A stretch of DNA of 41,183 nt, taken from contig NZ_PVUF01000021.1 of NCBI RefSeq assembly GCF_003003215.1, positions 1 to 41,183 on the forward strand. Reading direction: 5' to 3'. The notes under the pieces are model-generated. The model did not search any database. It saw nothing but the letters and a program-made list of their open reading frames with translations, and was not told where the DNA came from. Positions 17,078-25,954 of the stretch are shown piece after piece; position 1 is the stretch's first letter, and the number at the start of each line of letters is the position of its first letter. Source of the DNA: Tritonibacter scottomollicae (lineage in GTDB: Bacteria > Pseudomonadota > Alphaproteobacteria > Rhodobacterales > Rhodobacteraceae). The position numbers and the translations under genes are program-made.

Positions 17078-18190
17078 ATGGCAAAACGCAAACGGCTGAC
17101 CCCGGCCCAGCCCACCTATCTGAGCGCCAGTGAGACGGGCCCTGCCCTTTCGCCCGGTCCGCTGTCGGTGGGCGCGGCGCCGATCGCCCAAGTGGCCTCG
17201 GACACCTCTGCCGCCGCGGCGCTGGAGGAGTTGTCCGGTGTGCTGGAAAACGCCCGTGCCAAGGGGTTGATGATCGAGGAGCTGCCGCTGGCAGCGGTGG
17301 ACGAGACCTATCTGGTGCGCGACCGCATCGTGCAGGACGAGGAGGACATGCGGGCGCTGATGGACTCGATCCGCGCCCGCGGCCAGCAGACGCCGATCGA
17401 AGTGGTCAAACGGGACGGCGCGGCTGGGGGCAAGACCCATGGGCTGATCTCCGGCTGGCGTCGTCTGACCGCGTTGCGCAGACTCTATGAAGAGACTTCA
17501 GACTCTAAATTCGCCAGCGTGAAGGCGCTGGTGGTGCGCCCCGACAGCGCCGCCGATGCCTATCTGGCGATGGTCGAGGAAAACGAGATCCGGGTCAATC
17601 TCAGCCATTATGAACGCGCGCGCATCGCCATGCGGGCGCTGGCCGAGGGCATCTATCCAGACCAGCGCAAGGCGTTGCTGGGCTTGTTCCAGAACGTGCC
17701 CCGCGCCAAGCGGTCAAAAATCGCCAGCTTTGTTACCCTGGTCGAAGCGCTGGACGAGGTGTTGCGCTACCCCACCGCCATTCCTGAAAAGCTGGGCTTG
17801 GGGCTGGCCCGCAGGATCGAAGAAAACCCACAGCTCGGCGAGGAGCTGGCCGAAAACCTGCGGACCTCTCACTGCAAAGACGGGGCCGAGGAAATCTACG
17901 TGTTGCAAATGCATCTGGAGGCCTGGAATGGGAGTCTACCGCCCGTATTAGAGCCTGACCTGCCCCCCTCTTCTCCTCCGCCTGCTGCTCCGTCTGCTGC
18001 GTTGACCGTTCCCACCCCTCCTGCTCCGCCGCGCAGCACTCCTGTTGTCTCAGGGCAGCGGGTCAACTTGCAAGCCGCGCCTGGTGTGCGGCTTGCCTTT
18101 GCGGAAGAGGCTCAGAAGATCGAGTTGAGCGGTGACGGGGTGACGCCGGATCTGATGGCGGATTTGAAGGCCTGGCTCGCGACCCGCTGA
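17078..18190 (+). CDS. parB: Partition protein ParB (RepB/Spo0J family)
   Basis: 370 residues. The N-terminal ParB/Srx domain shows RALMDSIRARGQQTPIEVVK and GLISGWRRLTALRRLYEE (around residue 126), then the box VEENEIRVNLSHYERARIAM, and the central HTH includes RAKRSKIASFVTLVEALDEV. A proline/alanine-rich linker (LPPSSPPPAAPSAALTVPTP) separates the last domain. It should bind the palindromes at 18336-18394 and clamp onto DNA using CTP, as known for the family. ATG preceded by GGACGACGAGA. A hairpin terminator follows at 18224. Confidence 0.95.
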   Translation: MAKRKRLTPAQPTYLSASETGPALSPGPLSVGAAPIAQVASDTSAAAALEELSGVLENARAKGLMIEELPLAAVDETYLVRDRIVQDEEDMRALMDSIRARGQQTPIEVVKRDGAAGGKTHGLISGWRRLTALRRLYEETSDSKFASVKALVVRPDSAADAYLAMVEENEIRVNLSHYERARIAMRALAEGIYPDQRKALLGLFQNVPRAKRSKIASFVTLVEALDEVLRYPTAIPEKLGLGLARRIEENPQLGEELAENLRTSHCKDGAEEIYVLQMHLEAWNGSLPPVLEPDLPPSSPPPAAPSAALTVPTPPAPPRSTPVVSGQRVNLQAAPGVRLAFAEEAQKIELSGDGVTPDLMADLKAWLATR

Positions 18191-18223
18191 GCCCGCATTT
18201 CTCAGAGGTTTCGACTTGTCAGG

Positions 18224-18250
18224 CGCGTCCCTTCGGGGGCGCGTTTCTTC
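18224..18250 (+). terminator. Rho-independent terminator after parB
   Basis: CGCGTCCC and GGGGCGCG form an 8-bp stem (one G-U pair) closed by a TTCG tetraloop at 18232-18235, followed by a T-rich tail (TTTCTTCGTTTT). It ends the parAB transcript. Confidence 0.75.
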
Positions 18251-18312
18251 GTTTTGAGACTCTGACAGGTGATGTGAGCTGCTCCTGAAAGAGCCTGTGA
18301 GTGGGATGCAAT

Positions 18313-18420
18313 ATAGGTCAGCATGTGTGACCTATTGTTTCGCGCGCGAAACATTGGGTAAGTAGTACTGACCTATTGTTTCGCGCGCGAAACAATGCGG
18401 CAGGAAGGTTGACCTATCGT
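18313..18420. repeat. parS cluster with phased TGACCTAT repeats
   Basis: The 18-bp perfect palindrome TGTTTCGCGCGCGAAACA occurs at 18336-18353 and 18377-18394; the second extends to a perfect palindrome over 18375-18396. It resembles chromosomal parS (TGTTTCACGTGAAACA) with the centre changed to GCGCGC. Each is preceded by TGACCTATTG, and a third degenerate copy, TGACCTATCG, follows. These three start at 18328, 18369 and 18410, exactly 41 bp apart. An inverted copy, ATAGGTCA, lies at 18313. Its place just downstream of parB makes it the likely centromere. Confidence 0.82.
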
Positions 18421-18702
18421 GCGGTGGATCGAGAGATGATCAAACTCGCGGGTGGTTGGCATTTTCTTGATGCATCCTTGGGCTTCAGTGGCGTGACTCT
18501 GCCGATGCGTGTGCAGATTAACGACAACGCGCAGGGAAATATCGTAGTTTTATGTTCAGTCGCGGGAAGCCTATGGTGTGTGATACTTCAGATGCTAAGT
18601 ATGGGCATCGGGCACTTGGGATTTTGTTCAGACCTTTCGAGCAGCCCAGGTTACATAGAACGACGGGACACCGGGGAGAGCGCCGACAGTGAGGTGGCAA
18701 GC

Positions 18703-20595
18703 ATGTTGAAAATTGTGGAGCGGCTGTCGCGTCAGAGCAAGGCGACGATTTTCCTAGCGCTGGATTTGCTGTTGCTTCCGCTGGCACTGCTGTTTGCCTT
18801 TCTGCTGCAGGACATGCCGATTTCTGCGCTAACGCTGCTGGGGCAAATGCTGCCGGTGTTGCCCTATATCCTGCTGTTGGCCGCGGGGGTGTCCTATTGG
18901 CTGGGGCTGCCGAAGGTTCAACTGATTGCCTATGAACGCCACGCGGTCAGCCAGACGGCCGTCCTTGCCATCGTGGTGGCTTCGGCGGAGGCCGCGCTCT
19001 GCGCTGTCTTTGGGCCCGAGCTCCCGCCAGGCGTGCATGTGGTCTTTGGCCTTATCTATCTGCTGCTGATGGTGGGCACCCGCGCTCTGATGCTGCAGGT
19101 GGTTCTGGCCCTCTATCGCCGGGCACGGCCTCGGGCACGGGTGCTGATCTATGGCGCGGGCAATACCGGAACCCAGCTGGCGCAGGCGCTGCGCTCTCAT
19201 GAGGGAATCGATCCGGTGGCCTTCGTGGATGACAACAAATCCCTGCAGGGGCTGACCCTGATGGGATTGCCGGTTTATGCGCCCTCCCGCATTTCCGAGA
19301 TGGTGAAGGCCCGCAATGTCAAACGGGTGCTGCTGGCGATGCCATCGCACAGTCAGCCAAAACAGGCGCAGATCATTCAGCGGTTGCAGGCGTTGGGGCT
19401 GGAAGTGCAGGCCCTGCCTTCCTTTGCTCAGCTTATCGGCGAAGAGGCGCTGGTCGACAAGCTGACGCCGGTGCCCCCGCAAAGCTTTCTCAGCCGCGAT
19501 GCTTGCGATGTGTCGTTGCAGGGCTGTGCGGAGTCCTATGCGGGCTGGGTGGTGCTGGTCTCTGGGGCCGGTGGCTCGATCGGCTCTGAACTCAGCCGGC
19601 AAATCCTCGCCTGCCATCCGACCAAGCTGGTGCTGTACGAGCTTTCGGAACTGGCGCTTTACACCATCCATCAGGAACTGTCGCAGCGGGTGAGCGGCAC
19701 CGATATCGAGCTGGTGCCGGTGCTGGGGTCGGTCACCGATCCCCGTCAGGTGCGCCGGGTGCTGGAGCGTCACGGGGTGCAGGTGGTGCTGCATGCGGCG
19801 GCCTATAAACATGTCCCCCTGGTGGAGGCAAACCCGCTGCCGGGGCTGGCCAACAATGTCTTTGGCACCCAGACGCTGGCACGGGCGGCGGCGGAATTCG
19901 GGGTGGAGCGTTTTATCCTGATCTCCTCTGACAAGGCGGTGCGCCCGACCAATGTGATGGGGGCCTCCAAACGCATGGCGGAGCTGATCATCCAGGACAT
20001 GGCCACCCGCACCCTTGCGCATAGTCCGGGGGCAAAGACGGTGTTCACCATGGTGAGGTTCGGCAATGTCCTGGGCTCTTCGGGCTCGGTCATTCCGCTG
20101 TTTCAGGAACAGATCAGCCGTGGCGGCCCGATCACCGTGACCGATCCGCGGGTCAAACGCTATTTCATGACCATCCGCGAAGCGGTGCAACTGGTGTTGC
20201 AGGCCGGAGCCGAGGCTGGCGGGGGCGAGGTCTTTGTCCTCGACATGGGCGAGCCGGTGTCGATCCTGCAGCTGGCCCGGCAGGTGATCGAGAGCGCGGG
20301 ATACAGCGTGCGTGATGCGGATCATCCGGAGGGCGATATTGCCATCGACATCATCGGCCTGCGTCCGGGGGAGAAGCTGGAAGAGGAACTGACGCTGTCC
20401 ACCGAACTGATCCACACAGCTCACCCCAAGATCTTCTGTGCCCGCGAGGCGACGCTGTCGGAAATCGAGGTGGCGGCATTCTTGCGCGCGCTGCGGCAGG
20501 CGGTGGCTGTCGGGGATGAAGAGGGCGCACGTCAGGTCATCCTGCGGTGGGTCGAAGGCTATGTGCAATCCGACCTGCATCGGAAAACGTCCTGA
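18703..20595 (+). CDS. Nucleoside-diphosphate-sugar 4,6-dehydratase, membrane type (WbpM/CapD/FlaA1)
   Basis: 630 residues from the ATG at 18703 (GAGGTG upstream); the open frame extends back into the parS array, which argues against an earlier start. Residues 1-140 hold four membrane helices. A first Rossmann fold carries GAGNTGTQLA (151) and a second, catalytic SDR domain carries GAGGSIGSEL (288) and SSDKAVRPTNVMGASKR (about 408), with the methionine in place of tyrosine seen in WbpM-type enzymes. These convert UDP-GlcNAc to the 4-keto-6-deoxy sugar used for QuiNAc, FucNAc or bacillosamine. It likely feeds the reductase and transferase at 30.7-32.2 kb. It starts the plus-strand block with yjbH 121 bp downstream. 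Confidence 0.93.
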   Translation: MLKIVERLSRQSKATIFLALDLLLLPLALLFAFLLQDMPISALTLLGQMLPVLPYILLLAAGVSYWLGLPKVQLIAYERHAVSQTAVLAIVVASAEAALCAVFGPELPPGVHVVFGLIYLLLMVGTRALMLQVVLALYRRARPRARVLIYGAGNTGTQLAQALRSHEGIDPVAFVDDNKSLQGLTLMGLPVYAPSRISEMVKARNVKRVLLAMPSHSQPKQAQIIQRLQALGLEVQALPSFAQLIGEEALVDKLTPVPPQSFLSRDACDVSLQGCAESYAGWVVLVSGAGGSIGSELSRQILACHPTKLVLYELSELALYTIHQELSQRVSGTDIELVPVLGSVTDPRQVRRVLERHGVQVVLHAAAYKHVPLVEANPLPGLANNVFGTQTLARAAAEFGVERFILISSDKAVRPTNVMGASKRMAELIIQDMATRTLAHSPGAKTVFTMVRFGNVLGSSGSVIPLFQEQISRGGPITVTDPRVKRYFMTIREAVQLVLQAGAEAGGGEVFVLDMGEPVSILQLARQVIESAGYSVRDADHPEGDIAIDIIGLRPGEKLEEELTLSTELIHTAHPKIFCAREATLSEIEVAAFLRALRQAVAVGDEEGARQVILRWVEGYVQSDLHRKTS

Positions 20596-20716
20596 GTGCC
20601 ACAGACCACAACAAACCGGCTTTGACCGTTGATCGGCGTCAAAGGGTAGGGCAGTAAGCGAGACAACAGACATGTGCCCGCCCCGGGTGACAGTAGAGGC
20701 CGGGGGGACCAGACAG

Positions 20717-22927
20717 ATGAATGAGCAAGGATTGCCCCGCGTGACTTCCCCGACCCTGCCCCTGCCACGCCTGACCGGGCGTTTTTTGATGCGGCTGCCT
20801 TCCGTTGTTCTGGCCGGGTTGCTGCCGCAGGCCCTGCAAGCTGAGGAAAACATGCCGCAGGGATTTGCCTGGCCCGAGACGCCGAGCCTCAACTTCTATG
20901 GGGCGCCGGGGCTGATCGATATGCCCAGTGCCGAGATGCTGCCGGATGCGCAACTTGCACCTTCGGTTGGTTACTTTGCGGGGCAGGGGCGGATGAACCT
21001 GCAGGCACAGGTATTGCCCTGGGTTACCGTGGGGTTCCGCTATACGGGTATCCGAAACAACAATCCCGACGAGTTGCTGTTTGGTTTCGCGACCTATTAT
21101 GACCGCAACTTTGATGTGCGGGTCCGTCTCTGGGACGAGGGGCACTATCGTCCCGCCGTTGCCGTAGGGCTGCAGGATCTTGCGGGCACCGGCCTGTTTA
21201 GCAGCGAATATATCGTTGCTACCAAGCGGTTCGACCCCGCTGCTTTACCGGGGAGGTTGAAGGTCACCGCGGGGCTTGGCTGGGGGCGCTTCGGCTCCAG
21301 CGGTGTGATCGCAACCCTCGGCGACAGGGGCCGTTTTACGTCTGGTGATACCGGCGGTGAATTTTCCACCGATCAATGGTTCCGCGGTGATGTAGCCCCC
21401 TTTGCCGGGGTGGAATGGACTTATGGAAAATGGGGCGTGAAGGCGGAATATTCCTCGGATGCCTATACGATGGAAACCGAACGTGCGCGGGCCTTCGAGC
21501 GCAAGTCGGATTTCAACTTTGGGGTCGAATATCAGGCCAGCCGCCAGCTGCGTCTGGGGGCCTATTATCTCTACGGGTCCGAATTTGGCATTTCGGCACA
21601 GATCCAGATGAACCCGCGCCATCCCGCGACCAAGATGCAGGTGCCGGCGCCGTCTCCGGTTGCGCCCCGCAGCAGCTGGGCGCCGGATGAGGCGATGTGG
21701 GCACAGAGCTGGGCGGGCAGCCGCACGGCCAAGCTGAAGACCCGGGACCTGCTGGCCGAATCTCTGAAGCAGGATGGTCTCATCCTGGAGAGCGTGACCC
21801 TGGAGGGCACCAAGGCCGAAGTGCGTATCCGCAACACCAGATATCGTTCTGCGGCATTGGCGGTGGGGCGCACGGCACGGGCGATGGCGCGCAGCCTGCC
21901 CCCCTCGGTCGAGACTTTCCGCATCGTGCCAACGGCAGGGGGGCTTGGGCTGTCGGCAGTGGTGCTGCGCCGCTCCGATCTGGAAGCGCTGGAGTTCTCG
22001 CCCGAGGCCCCCGATGCGATCTGGGCGGTTGCCACGGTGCAGGATGCCGGACAGGCGGCGCCCGATGCGTTGCAATCCGAAGAGCTTTACCCGGCTTTCT
22101 CCTACGCGTTCAGCCCCTATACGTCGCCATCCTATTTCGACCCCTCTGTCCCCTTCCGACTGGATGTCGGCGTGGATCTGACGGCAAGCTACAGTCCGGC
22201 TCCGGGCTGGAAGCTGGCAGGGGCGATACGACAACGGATCTGGGGCAATGTGGCCGATGGCCGTCCCGGCACATCGCGTCTGCCGCAGGTTCGGACCAAT
22301 GTACGGGAATATGCCCAGGCCGACACCACGCTGGACCGTCTCTATCTGGAGCGGCGCTGGAGGCCGGGGCGCAACCTCTATGCCCGCGCCACGGTGGGCT
22401 ATCTCGAGAGCATGTATGGTGGCCTCTCGGGCGAGCTGTTGTGGAAGCCAGTCGACAGCCGTCTGGGGCTCGGGGCTGAATTGAACTATGTGCGACAGCG
22501 CGATTTTGACCAGCGGTTGGGCTTTCGCGATTACGACGTGCTGACCGGACATGCCTCTGCCTATCTTGAACTGCCGAAGAACTACCTGCTGCAGGTGGAT
22601 GCGGGCCGCTACCTGGCCGGAGATGTCGGTGGGACGGTGTCCTTGACGCGGACCTTTAACAACGGCTGGCGTTTGGGCGGGTTCTTCACGCTAACGGATG
22701 TCTCGGCCGATGATTTTGGCGAGGGCTCCTTTGACAAGGGCATCCGGCTGAGCATTCCGTTGAACTGGTTGCTGGGCAAGCCGTCGCGCAATGCCTACGG
22801 GTTGACGATCCGGCCGGTGCAGCGTGACGGTGGCCAACGTGTGAGCGTCCCGGGGCGGCTTTACGAACAGGTGCGGGTGACCCATCGCAAGAGCCTGGAA
22901 GACCAGCGCGCGAGGTTCTGGGAATGA
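20717..22927 (+). CDS. yjbH: YjbH/GfcD-type exopolysaccharide outer-membrane protein
   Basis: 736 residues. An N-terminal signal segment (MRLPSVVLAGLLPQALQAEE) is followed by mature sequence starting PSLNFYGAPGLIDMPSAEML, the hallmark opening of YjbH (DUF940) proteins. Alternating aromatic strands (VTVGFRYTGI; YDRNFDVRVRLWDEGHYRPA; LQDLAGTGLFSSEYIVATKR) indicate a beta-barrel. YjbH/GfcD is predicted to sit in the outer membrane and assist polysaccharide secretion; in E. coli it belongs to yjbEFGH. I use the ATG at 20717; the signal peptide would start better at the ATG near 20789, so the start is uncertain. It overlaps yjbF by four bases (ATGA). Confidence 0.88.
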   Translation: MNEQGLPRVTSPTLPLPRLTGRFLMRLPSVVLAGLLPQALQAEENMPQGFAWPETPSLNFYGAPGLIDMPSAEMLPDAQLAPSVGYFAGQGRMNLQAQVLPWVTVGFRYTGIRNNNPDELLFGFATYYDRNFDVRVRLWDEGHYRPAVAVGLQDLAGTGLFSSEYIVATKRFDPAALPGRLKVTAGLGWGRFGSSGVIATLGDRGRFTSGDTGGEFSTDQWFRGDVAPFAGVEWTYGKWGVKAEYSSDAYTMETERARAFERKSDFNFGVEYQASRQLRLGAYYLYGSEFGISAQIQMNPRHPATKMQVPAPSPVAPRSSWAPDEAMWAQSWAGSRTAKLKTRDLLAESLKQDGLILESVTLEGTKAEVRIRNTRYRSAALAVGRTARAMARSLPPSVETFRIVPTAGGLGLSAVVLRRSDLEALEFSPEAPDAIWAVATVQDAGQAAPDALQSEELYPAFSYAFSPYTSPSYFDPSVPFRLDVGVDLTASYSPAPGWKLAGAIRQRIWGNVADGRPGTSRLPQVRTNVREYAQADTTLDRLYLERRWRPGRNLYARATVGYLESMYGGLSGELLWKPVDSRLGLGAELNYVRQRDFDQRLGFRDYDVLTGHASAYLELPKNYLLQVDAGRYLAGDVGGTVSLTRTFNNGWRLGGFFTLTDVSADDFGEGSFDKGIRLSIPLNWLLGKPSRNAYGLTIRPVQRDGGQRVSVPGRLYEQVRVTHRKSLEDQRARFWE

Positions 22928-23619
22928 GACATCTGTTTCGCAGTCTTGGTGGCGTTGCGGCGCTGAGCCTTCTGGTGGCCTGCGCCCAGGGCCCCGAAGA
23001 CCAATCGCTGGAGATCGAAGTCGGGCAGGTGATCCGCGATCAGATCAAGCAGCGGTTCGGGGGCGGCAGCAAGCCACAGCCGCCAACCCTGACGCGGGCG
23101 CTGCTGGACAGCATCGAGGATCCGCATATCGAAGTGGTGATCGAGACGGAAGAGCTGCGCGATTACGTGACCCTGCAGCTGGCCCGCAGCGACGATCTGC
23201 CGGGCCGAATTGAGCTATGGCGTACGGTGGACAACATCAGCTTTGGGTTCCGCGATGGCATGTTGATCTCGACCCGGGGGTTGCGGGGCGGGATGCTGTC
23301 CGCGGCGGTGCCTGCAGACGGGCAGGGGGCCATGGGACCGGCCTCCGGCGGGGCGCGACTCTATGAGTTCCGCGGTGATGACAGCGGTTCCTATCGCGTT
23401 CGGCTGGCCTGTGATTTGCATGATCAGGGGACCGTTGCTCTGGACATCGTGGGGCGGAGCTACCCGACCCGATATCTGCAGGAACGGTGCAGCGATGATT
23501 CGGGGAGCGAGGTGGTCAACGACTACTGGATTGATGCGCGAGGGGGACGGGTGCGGCAGTCCCGGCAATGGGCGGGGCCAAGTATTGGCTATATTCGCAC
23601 ACGTCAGGTGGTGGATTGA
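22924..23619 (+). CDS. yjbF: YjbF/GfcB-family lipoprotein
   Basis: 231 residues. The start MRHLFRSLGGVAALSLLVAC is a lipoprotein signal with lipobox LVAC, so the protein is acylated on Cys20. The mature part contains conserved YjbF features (VVIETEELRDYVTLQLARSD, FGFRDGMLISTRGLRGGMLS and C-terminal VNDYWIDARGGRVRQSRQW). In E. coli and in group 4 capsule loci this lipoprotein works with YjbH/GfcD in polysaccharide export or assembly. It is translationally coupled to yjbH. The yjbG/gfcC gene that normally lies with them is absent. Confidence 0.88.
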   Translation: MRHLFRSLGGVAALSLLVACAQGPEDQSLEIEVGQVIRDQIKQRFGGGSKPQPPTLTRALLDSIEDPHIEVVIETEELRDYVTLQLARSDDLPGRIELWRTVDNISFGFRDGMLISTRGLRGGMLSAAVPADGQGAMGPASGGARLYEFRGDDSGSYRVRLACDLHDQGTVALDIVGRSYPTRYLQERCSDDSGSEVVNDYWIDARGGRVRQSRQWAGPSIGYIRTRQVVD

Positions 23620-23771
23620 TCTGAATTGGCAAAAGCGCGCGCGTTTTTTCGGCAACGGCGAAATAAAAACTGAAATGTAAGGATCTAGCTGATATGGGGG
23701 ACGTTGAAATACACGGAGCCCTCTCATAGAGTGCTTCCAAGGATCCTAAGTCTCCACAGGAGTTTTACATT

Positions 23772-24053
23772 ATGAAGAAGTTTCTCGCAGTTTCTGCAAT
23801 CGCAGTAATGGCCGCAAGCGGCGCAATGGCACAGCAGCAGGGTGCAGCAGCCGCAGGTGGCGGCGGTGCCGGCGGTGCCGGTGCTGGTGCAGCAGCTGGC
23901 GCAGGTGCTGGCGCAGGTGCCGGTGCAGGCCTCGGTCTGGGCGTCGGCGGTCTGGGTGCCGCGGGTGTCGCAGCAGCCGCTGTTGCCGCAGCAGTTGTGG
24001 TTGGCGTGGTCGTGAACGACGACGAAGATACTACCACCACCACCACCAACTAA
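23772..24053 (+). CDS. yjbE: YjbE/GfcA-like small secreted Gly/Ala-rich protein
   Basis: 93 residues: a signal peptide (MKKFLAVSAIAVMAASGAMA), a Gly/Ala-rich body (GAGAGAAAGAGAGAGAGAGL), a Val/Ala stretch and an acidic, threonine-rich end (NDDEDTTTTTTN). This matches the pattern of E. coli YjbE/GfcA, which also ends in a run of threonines and begins the yjbEFGH/gfc operons. Its role is unknown. The ATG at 23772 has AGGAG nine bases upstream. A strong terminator follows 62 bp after the stop. The 152-bp gap before it suggests separate or additional transcription, which would suit a highly expressed small protein. Confidence 0.78.
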   Translation: MKKFLAVSAIAVMAASGAMAQQQGAAAAGGGGAGGAGAGAAAGAGAGAGAGAGLGLGVGGLGAAGVAAAAVAAAVVVGVVVNDDEDTTTTTTN

Positions 24054-24115
24054 TTCCAGCCGGGGAGGCTGGCGGCGTGACGATGCGGCCACATCCGGTG
24101 TGAGGACAGTTTTAG

Positions 24116-24146
24116 ACGGGCCCCTGCTTTGCAGGGGCCCGTTTTG
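24116..24146 (+). terminator. Rho-independent terminator after the yjbE-like gene
   Basis: ACGGGCCCCTGC, loop TTT, GCAGGGGCCCGT, then TTTTG: a perfect 12-bp GC-rich stem followed by a short T run. It closes the yjbH-yjbF-yjbE-like plus-strand block. Confidence 0.9.
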
Positions 24147-24267
24147 CGTCCGGCAGAGCTCAAACGAAAGCTCCGGTTAACGAGGCGCGCGCCCTCTTGG
24201 CGCTGTTTTCAGCCGCATCGGGTAGGATGGCGGCAGATTGCCAGTAGCCGAAGGGCCCCCAGCCGTT

Positions 24268-24790
24268 ATGCCTCCGAGGTCTCCTCAGCGTTCCGACCGT
24301 CTTGATCTGCCCTATCTGATGCCAGCGCAGGCGCAGAAACATGTGACCCATAATGACGCGTTGCACCGCCTCGATCTCGTGGTGCAACTGGTGCTCGAAG
24401 AGCTGGAGCGCGATACGCCCCCCCTGCCGATCCCGGCGCGGGCGAAATCTATGCCAACGGCGCTAGCACCAACACGGCATGGGCCGGGCAGGGGGGCGGT
24501 TGGCCGCCTGGAGTGATGGGGCCTAGCTGTTCTTTGACACCGCAGCAGGCTGGCGGGCCTGGGTCCGTGACAGCGCGCAACTGGTGGTGTGTCAGGGAGG
24601 CAGCTGGAGCTTTCCACAGCCGTTTGATGCACTGCCGGTGGTGAGCCTGACCTCGACCGAGAGTGCACCGCGCATGGTCGCCGCCACCGCGCTCAGCGCC
24701 AGCAGCGTCATGCCGCTCAGCTATGATGGCGCAGGCGTTGCGCAGACGGGCGATGGTCTCGCCTGTCTGGCGGTGGGGCGTTGGGGTTAG
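24268..24790 (+). pseudogene. DUF2793-type protein, frameshifted
   Basis: From the ATG at 24268 the product reads MPPRSPQRSDRLDLPYLMPA and QAQKHVTHNDALHRLDLVVQ, the typical start of DUF2793 proteins of Rhodobacteraceae. It stays in phase to about 24420. Another frame continues with IYANGASTNTAWAGQGGGWP, meets a TAG near 24524, then gives LFFDTAAGWRAWVRDSAQLV and ends SYDGAGVAQTGDGLACLAVG before a stop at 24790. At least one frame change and a stop make it a pseudogene. Its end overlaps the convergent export gene by four bases. Confidence 0.65.
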
Positions 24791-25899
24791 AGACCCGCGC
24801 GGCTGAAGACACCGAAGATATTGCCGATCAGGTTGGAGATCGTCAGAGCGTCATTGATCGGGCTTTCGGTGGCCATGACCAGGTCGCCGGGGTTGATCTG
24901 GAAGTTCCGCGCTGAGAACAGCCCGTCCGCCGTGGTCAGATCAAGGGTGAAGACCACCCGGGTCTGCCGTGGTCCCCGCACCCCCGGTGCCACGGCAGAG
25001 GCCGGGTATTCCCGCAGGATCAGCAGGCCTTTGGGGTCGGCCTTGCTGTCCTGAAACCCGCCGGAGATCGACAGCGCATCCATCGCCGAGACGTCATCCT
25101 TGGTGAACGTATGCAGGTCCTCGGTGCCGGTGGCCCCAAACGACAGGAAATAGCGTTCGTCTTCTTCGACAAAGACACGGTCGCCGCCGCGCAGCAGCGT
25201 GTCCTTTTGCGGATGGTTCAGCAGGCTGTCCACCGACGTGCCGAACAGGCGCCCGCCCCGCATCAAGCGGATCTGTGGATTGTTCAGACTGGAGGAAATG
25301 CCACCACCGGCGGCAATCAGCCCCATCACCGAATAATTGCGATCCGGCATCGGGTAGGTGCCGGGACGCGCCACACCGGACACCAGATCGACTGAGTTGT
25401 TGCGGCCTTCTTTCATGTCGAGTTGCAGTTGGGCGGAGGGCACTATCCCCTCCAGAGCGGCCTGCAGCTCTTCGCGTGCCAGTTCCGGAGTCATGCCGTT
25501 GACGTTCTTTTCGCCGACATAGGGCAGAAAGACATTGCCGTTGGCAGAGACCCGCACGTCTTGCAACTGTACCATTTTCTGACCGACGGAGCTCAGCAGT
25601 GAACTTTCATTGCTGTCCCAGATTCGCAAAGTCAGCTGGTCGCCGGGTTGGATGATCTGGGTTTTGGGGCCGCGACTGGCCCTGATCCAGCCGAGGGTCT
25701 CCTGTTTGCCAGTCGGGGGCCAATGGGCAACGGTGGGCAGAAAGGCGCGCTTCACCGTGTAGAGCGCGAAATCCGCATCTGCATCGGCCGCTGATTTCAG
25801 GATTTCCTCGCTGGCAGGGGCTCCGCCGGGCAGGCGAGAGCAGGCGGCAGGAAAAAGAGCGAGGCCAAGAGTGACAGCCAGAAGCGAGTGTTTCAGCAT
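24787..25899 (-). CDS. Outer-membrane polysaccharide export lipoprotein (OPX; Wza/KpsD/GfcE type)
   Basis: 370 residues from the ATG at 25899. The signal MLKHSLLAVTLGLALFPAAC has a lipobox ending in Cys20. Next come the polysaccharide export domain (IIQPGDQLTLRIWDSNESSL; VSANGNVFLPYVGEKNVNGM; ELQAALEGIVPSAQLQLDMK) and SLBB-type repeats (NNSVDLVSGVARPGTYPMPD; LMRGGRLFGTSVDSLLNHPQ; LRGGDRVFVEEDERYFLSFG). OPX proteins form the periplasm-to-surface channel. It should pair with the KpsE-like co-polymerase at 27.1 kb. It is transcribed opposite to the yjb genes and ends against the DUF2793 remnant. A 22-bp dyad lies about 34 bp upstream of the start. Confidence 0.92.
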   Translation of the reverse strand: MLKHSLLAVTLGLALFPAACSRLPGGAPASEEILKSAADADADFALYTVKRAFLPTVAHWPPTGKQETLGWIRASRGPKTQIIQPGDQLTLRIWDSNESSLLSSVGQKMVQLQDVRVSANGNVFLPYVGEKNVNGMTPELAREELQAALEGIVPSAQLQLDMKEGRNNSVDLVSGVARPGTYPMPDRNYSVMGLIAAGGGISSSLNNPQIRLMRGGRLFGTSVDSLLNHPQKDTLLRGGDRVFVEEDERYFLSFGATGTEDLHTFTKDDVSAMDALSISGGFQDSKADPKGLLILREYPASAVAPGVRGPRQTRVVFTLDLTTADGLFSARNFQINPGDLVMATESPINDALTISNLIGNIFGVFSRAGL

Positions 25900-25932
25900 A
25901 AAGGCCCTTGTTTCAGTGGCAGTCGATGGTGG

Positions 25933-25954
25933 TGGTGCGTATTTGATCGCACCA
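25933..25954. promoter_or_regulatory. Dyad upstream of the export lipoprotein gene
   Basis: TGGTGCG, eight bases, CGCACCA: a perfect 7-bp inverted repeat 34-55 bases upstream of the export gene start (25899). Its position would suit an operator or promoter-overlapping site. No matching second copy was noticed elsewhere. Confidence 0.3.

Noticed and set aside
18376-18702. Upstream extension of the WbpM-type protein
   Set aside because: It would start inside the parS palindrome and adds no family sequence.
18829-20892. 687-codon minus-strand open frame
   Set aside because: It is the antisense shadow of the WbpM-type dehydratase; composition is His/Gln/Arg-rich as in GC-rich shadows, with no domain.
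23820-23960. Possible repeat array or CRISPR-like sequence
   Set aside because: The repetition is Gly/Ala codon repetition in the yjbE-like gene; there are no spacers.
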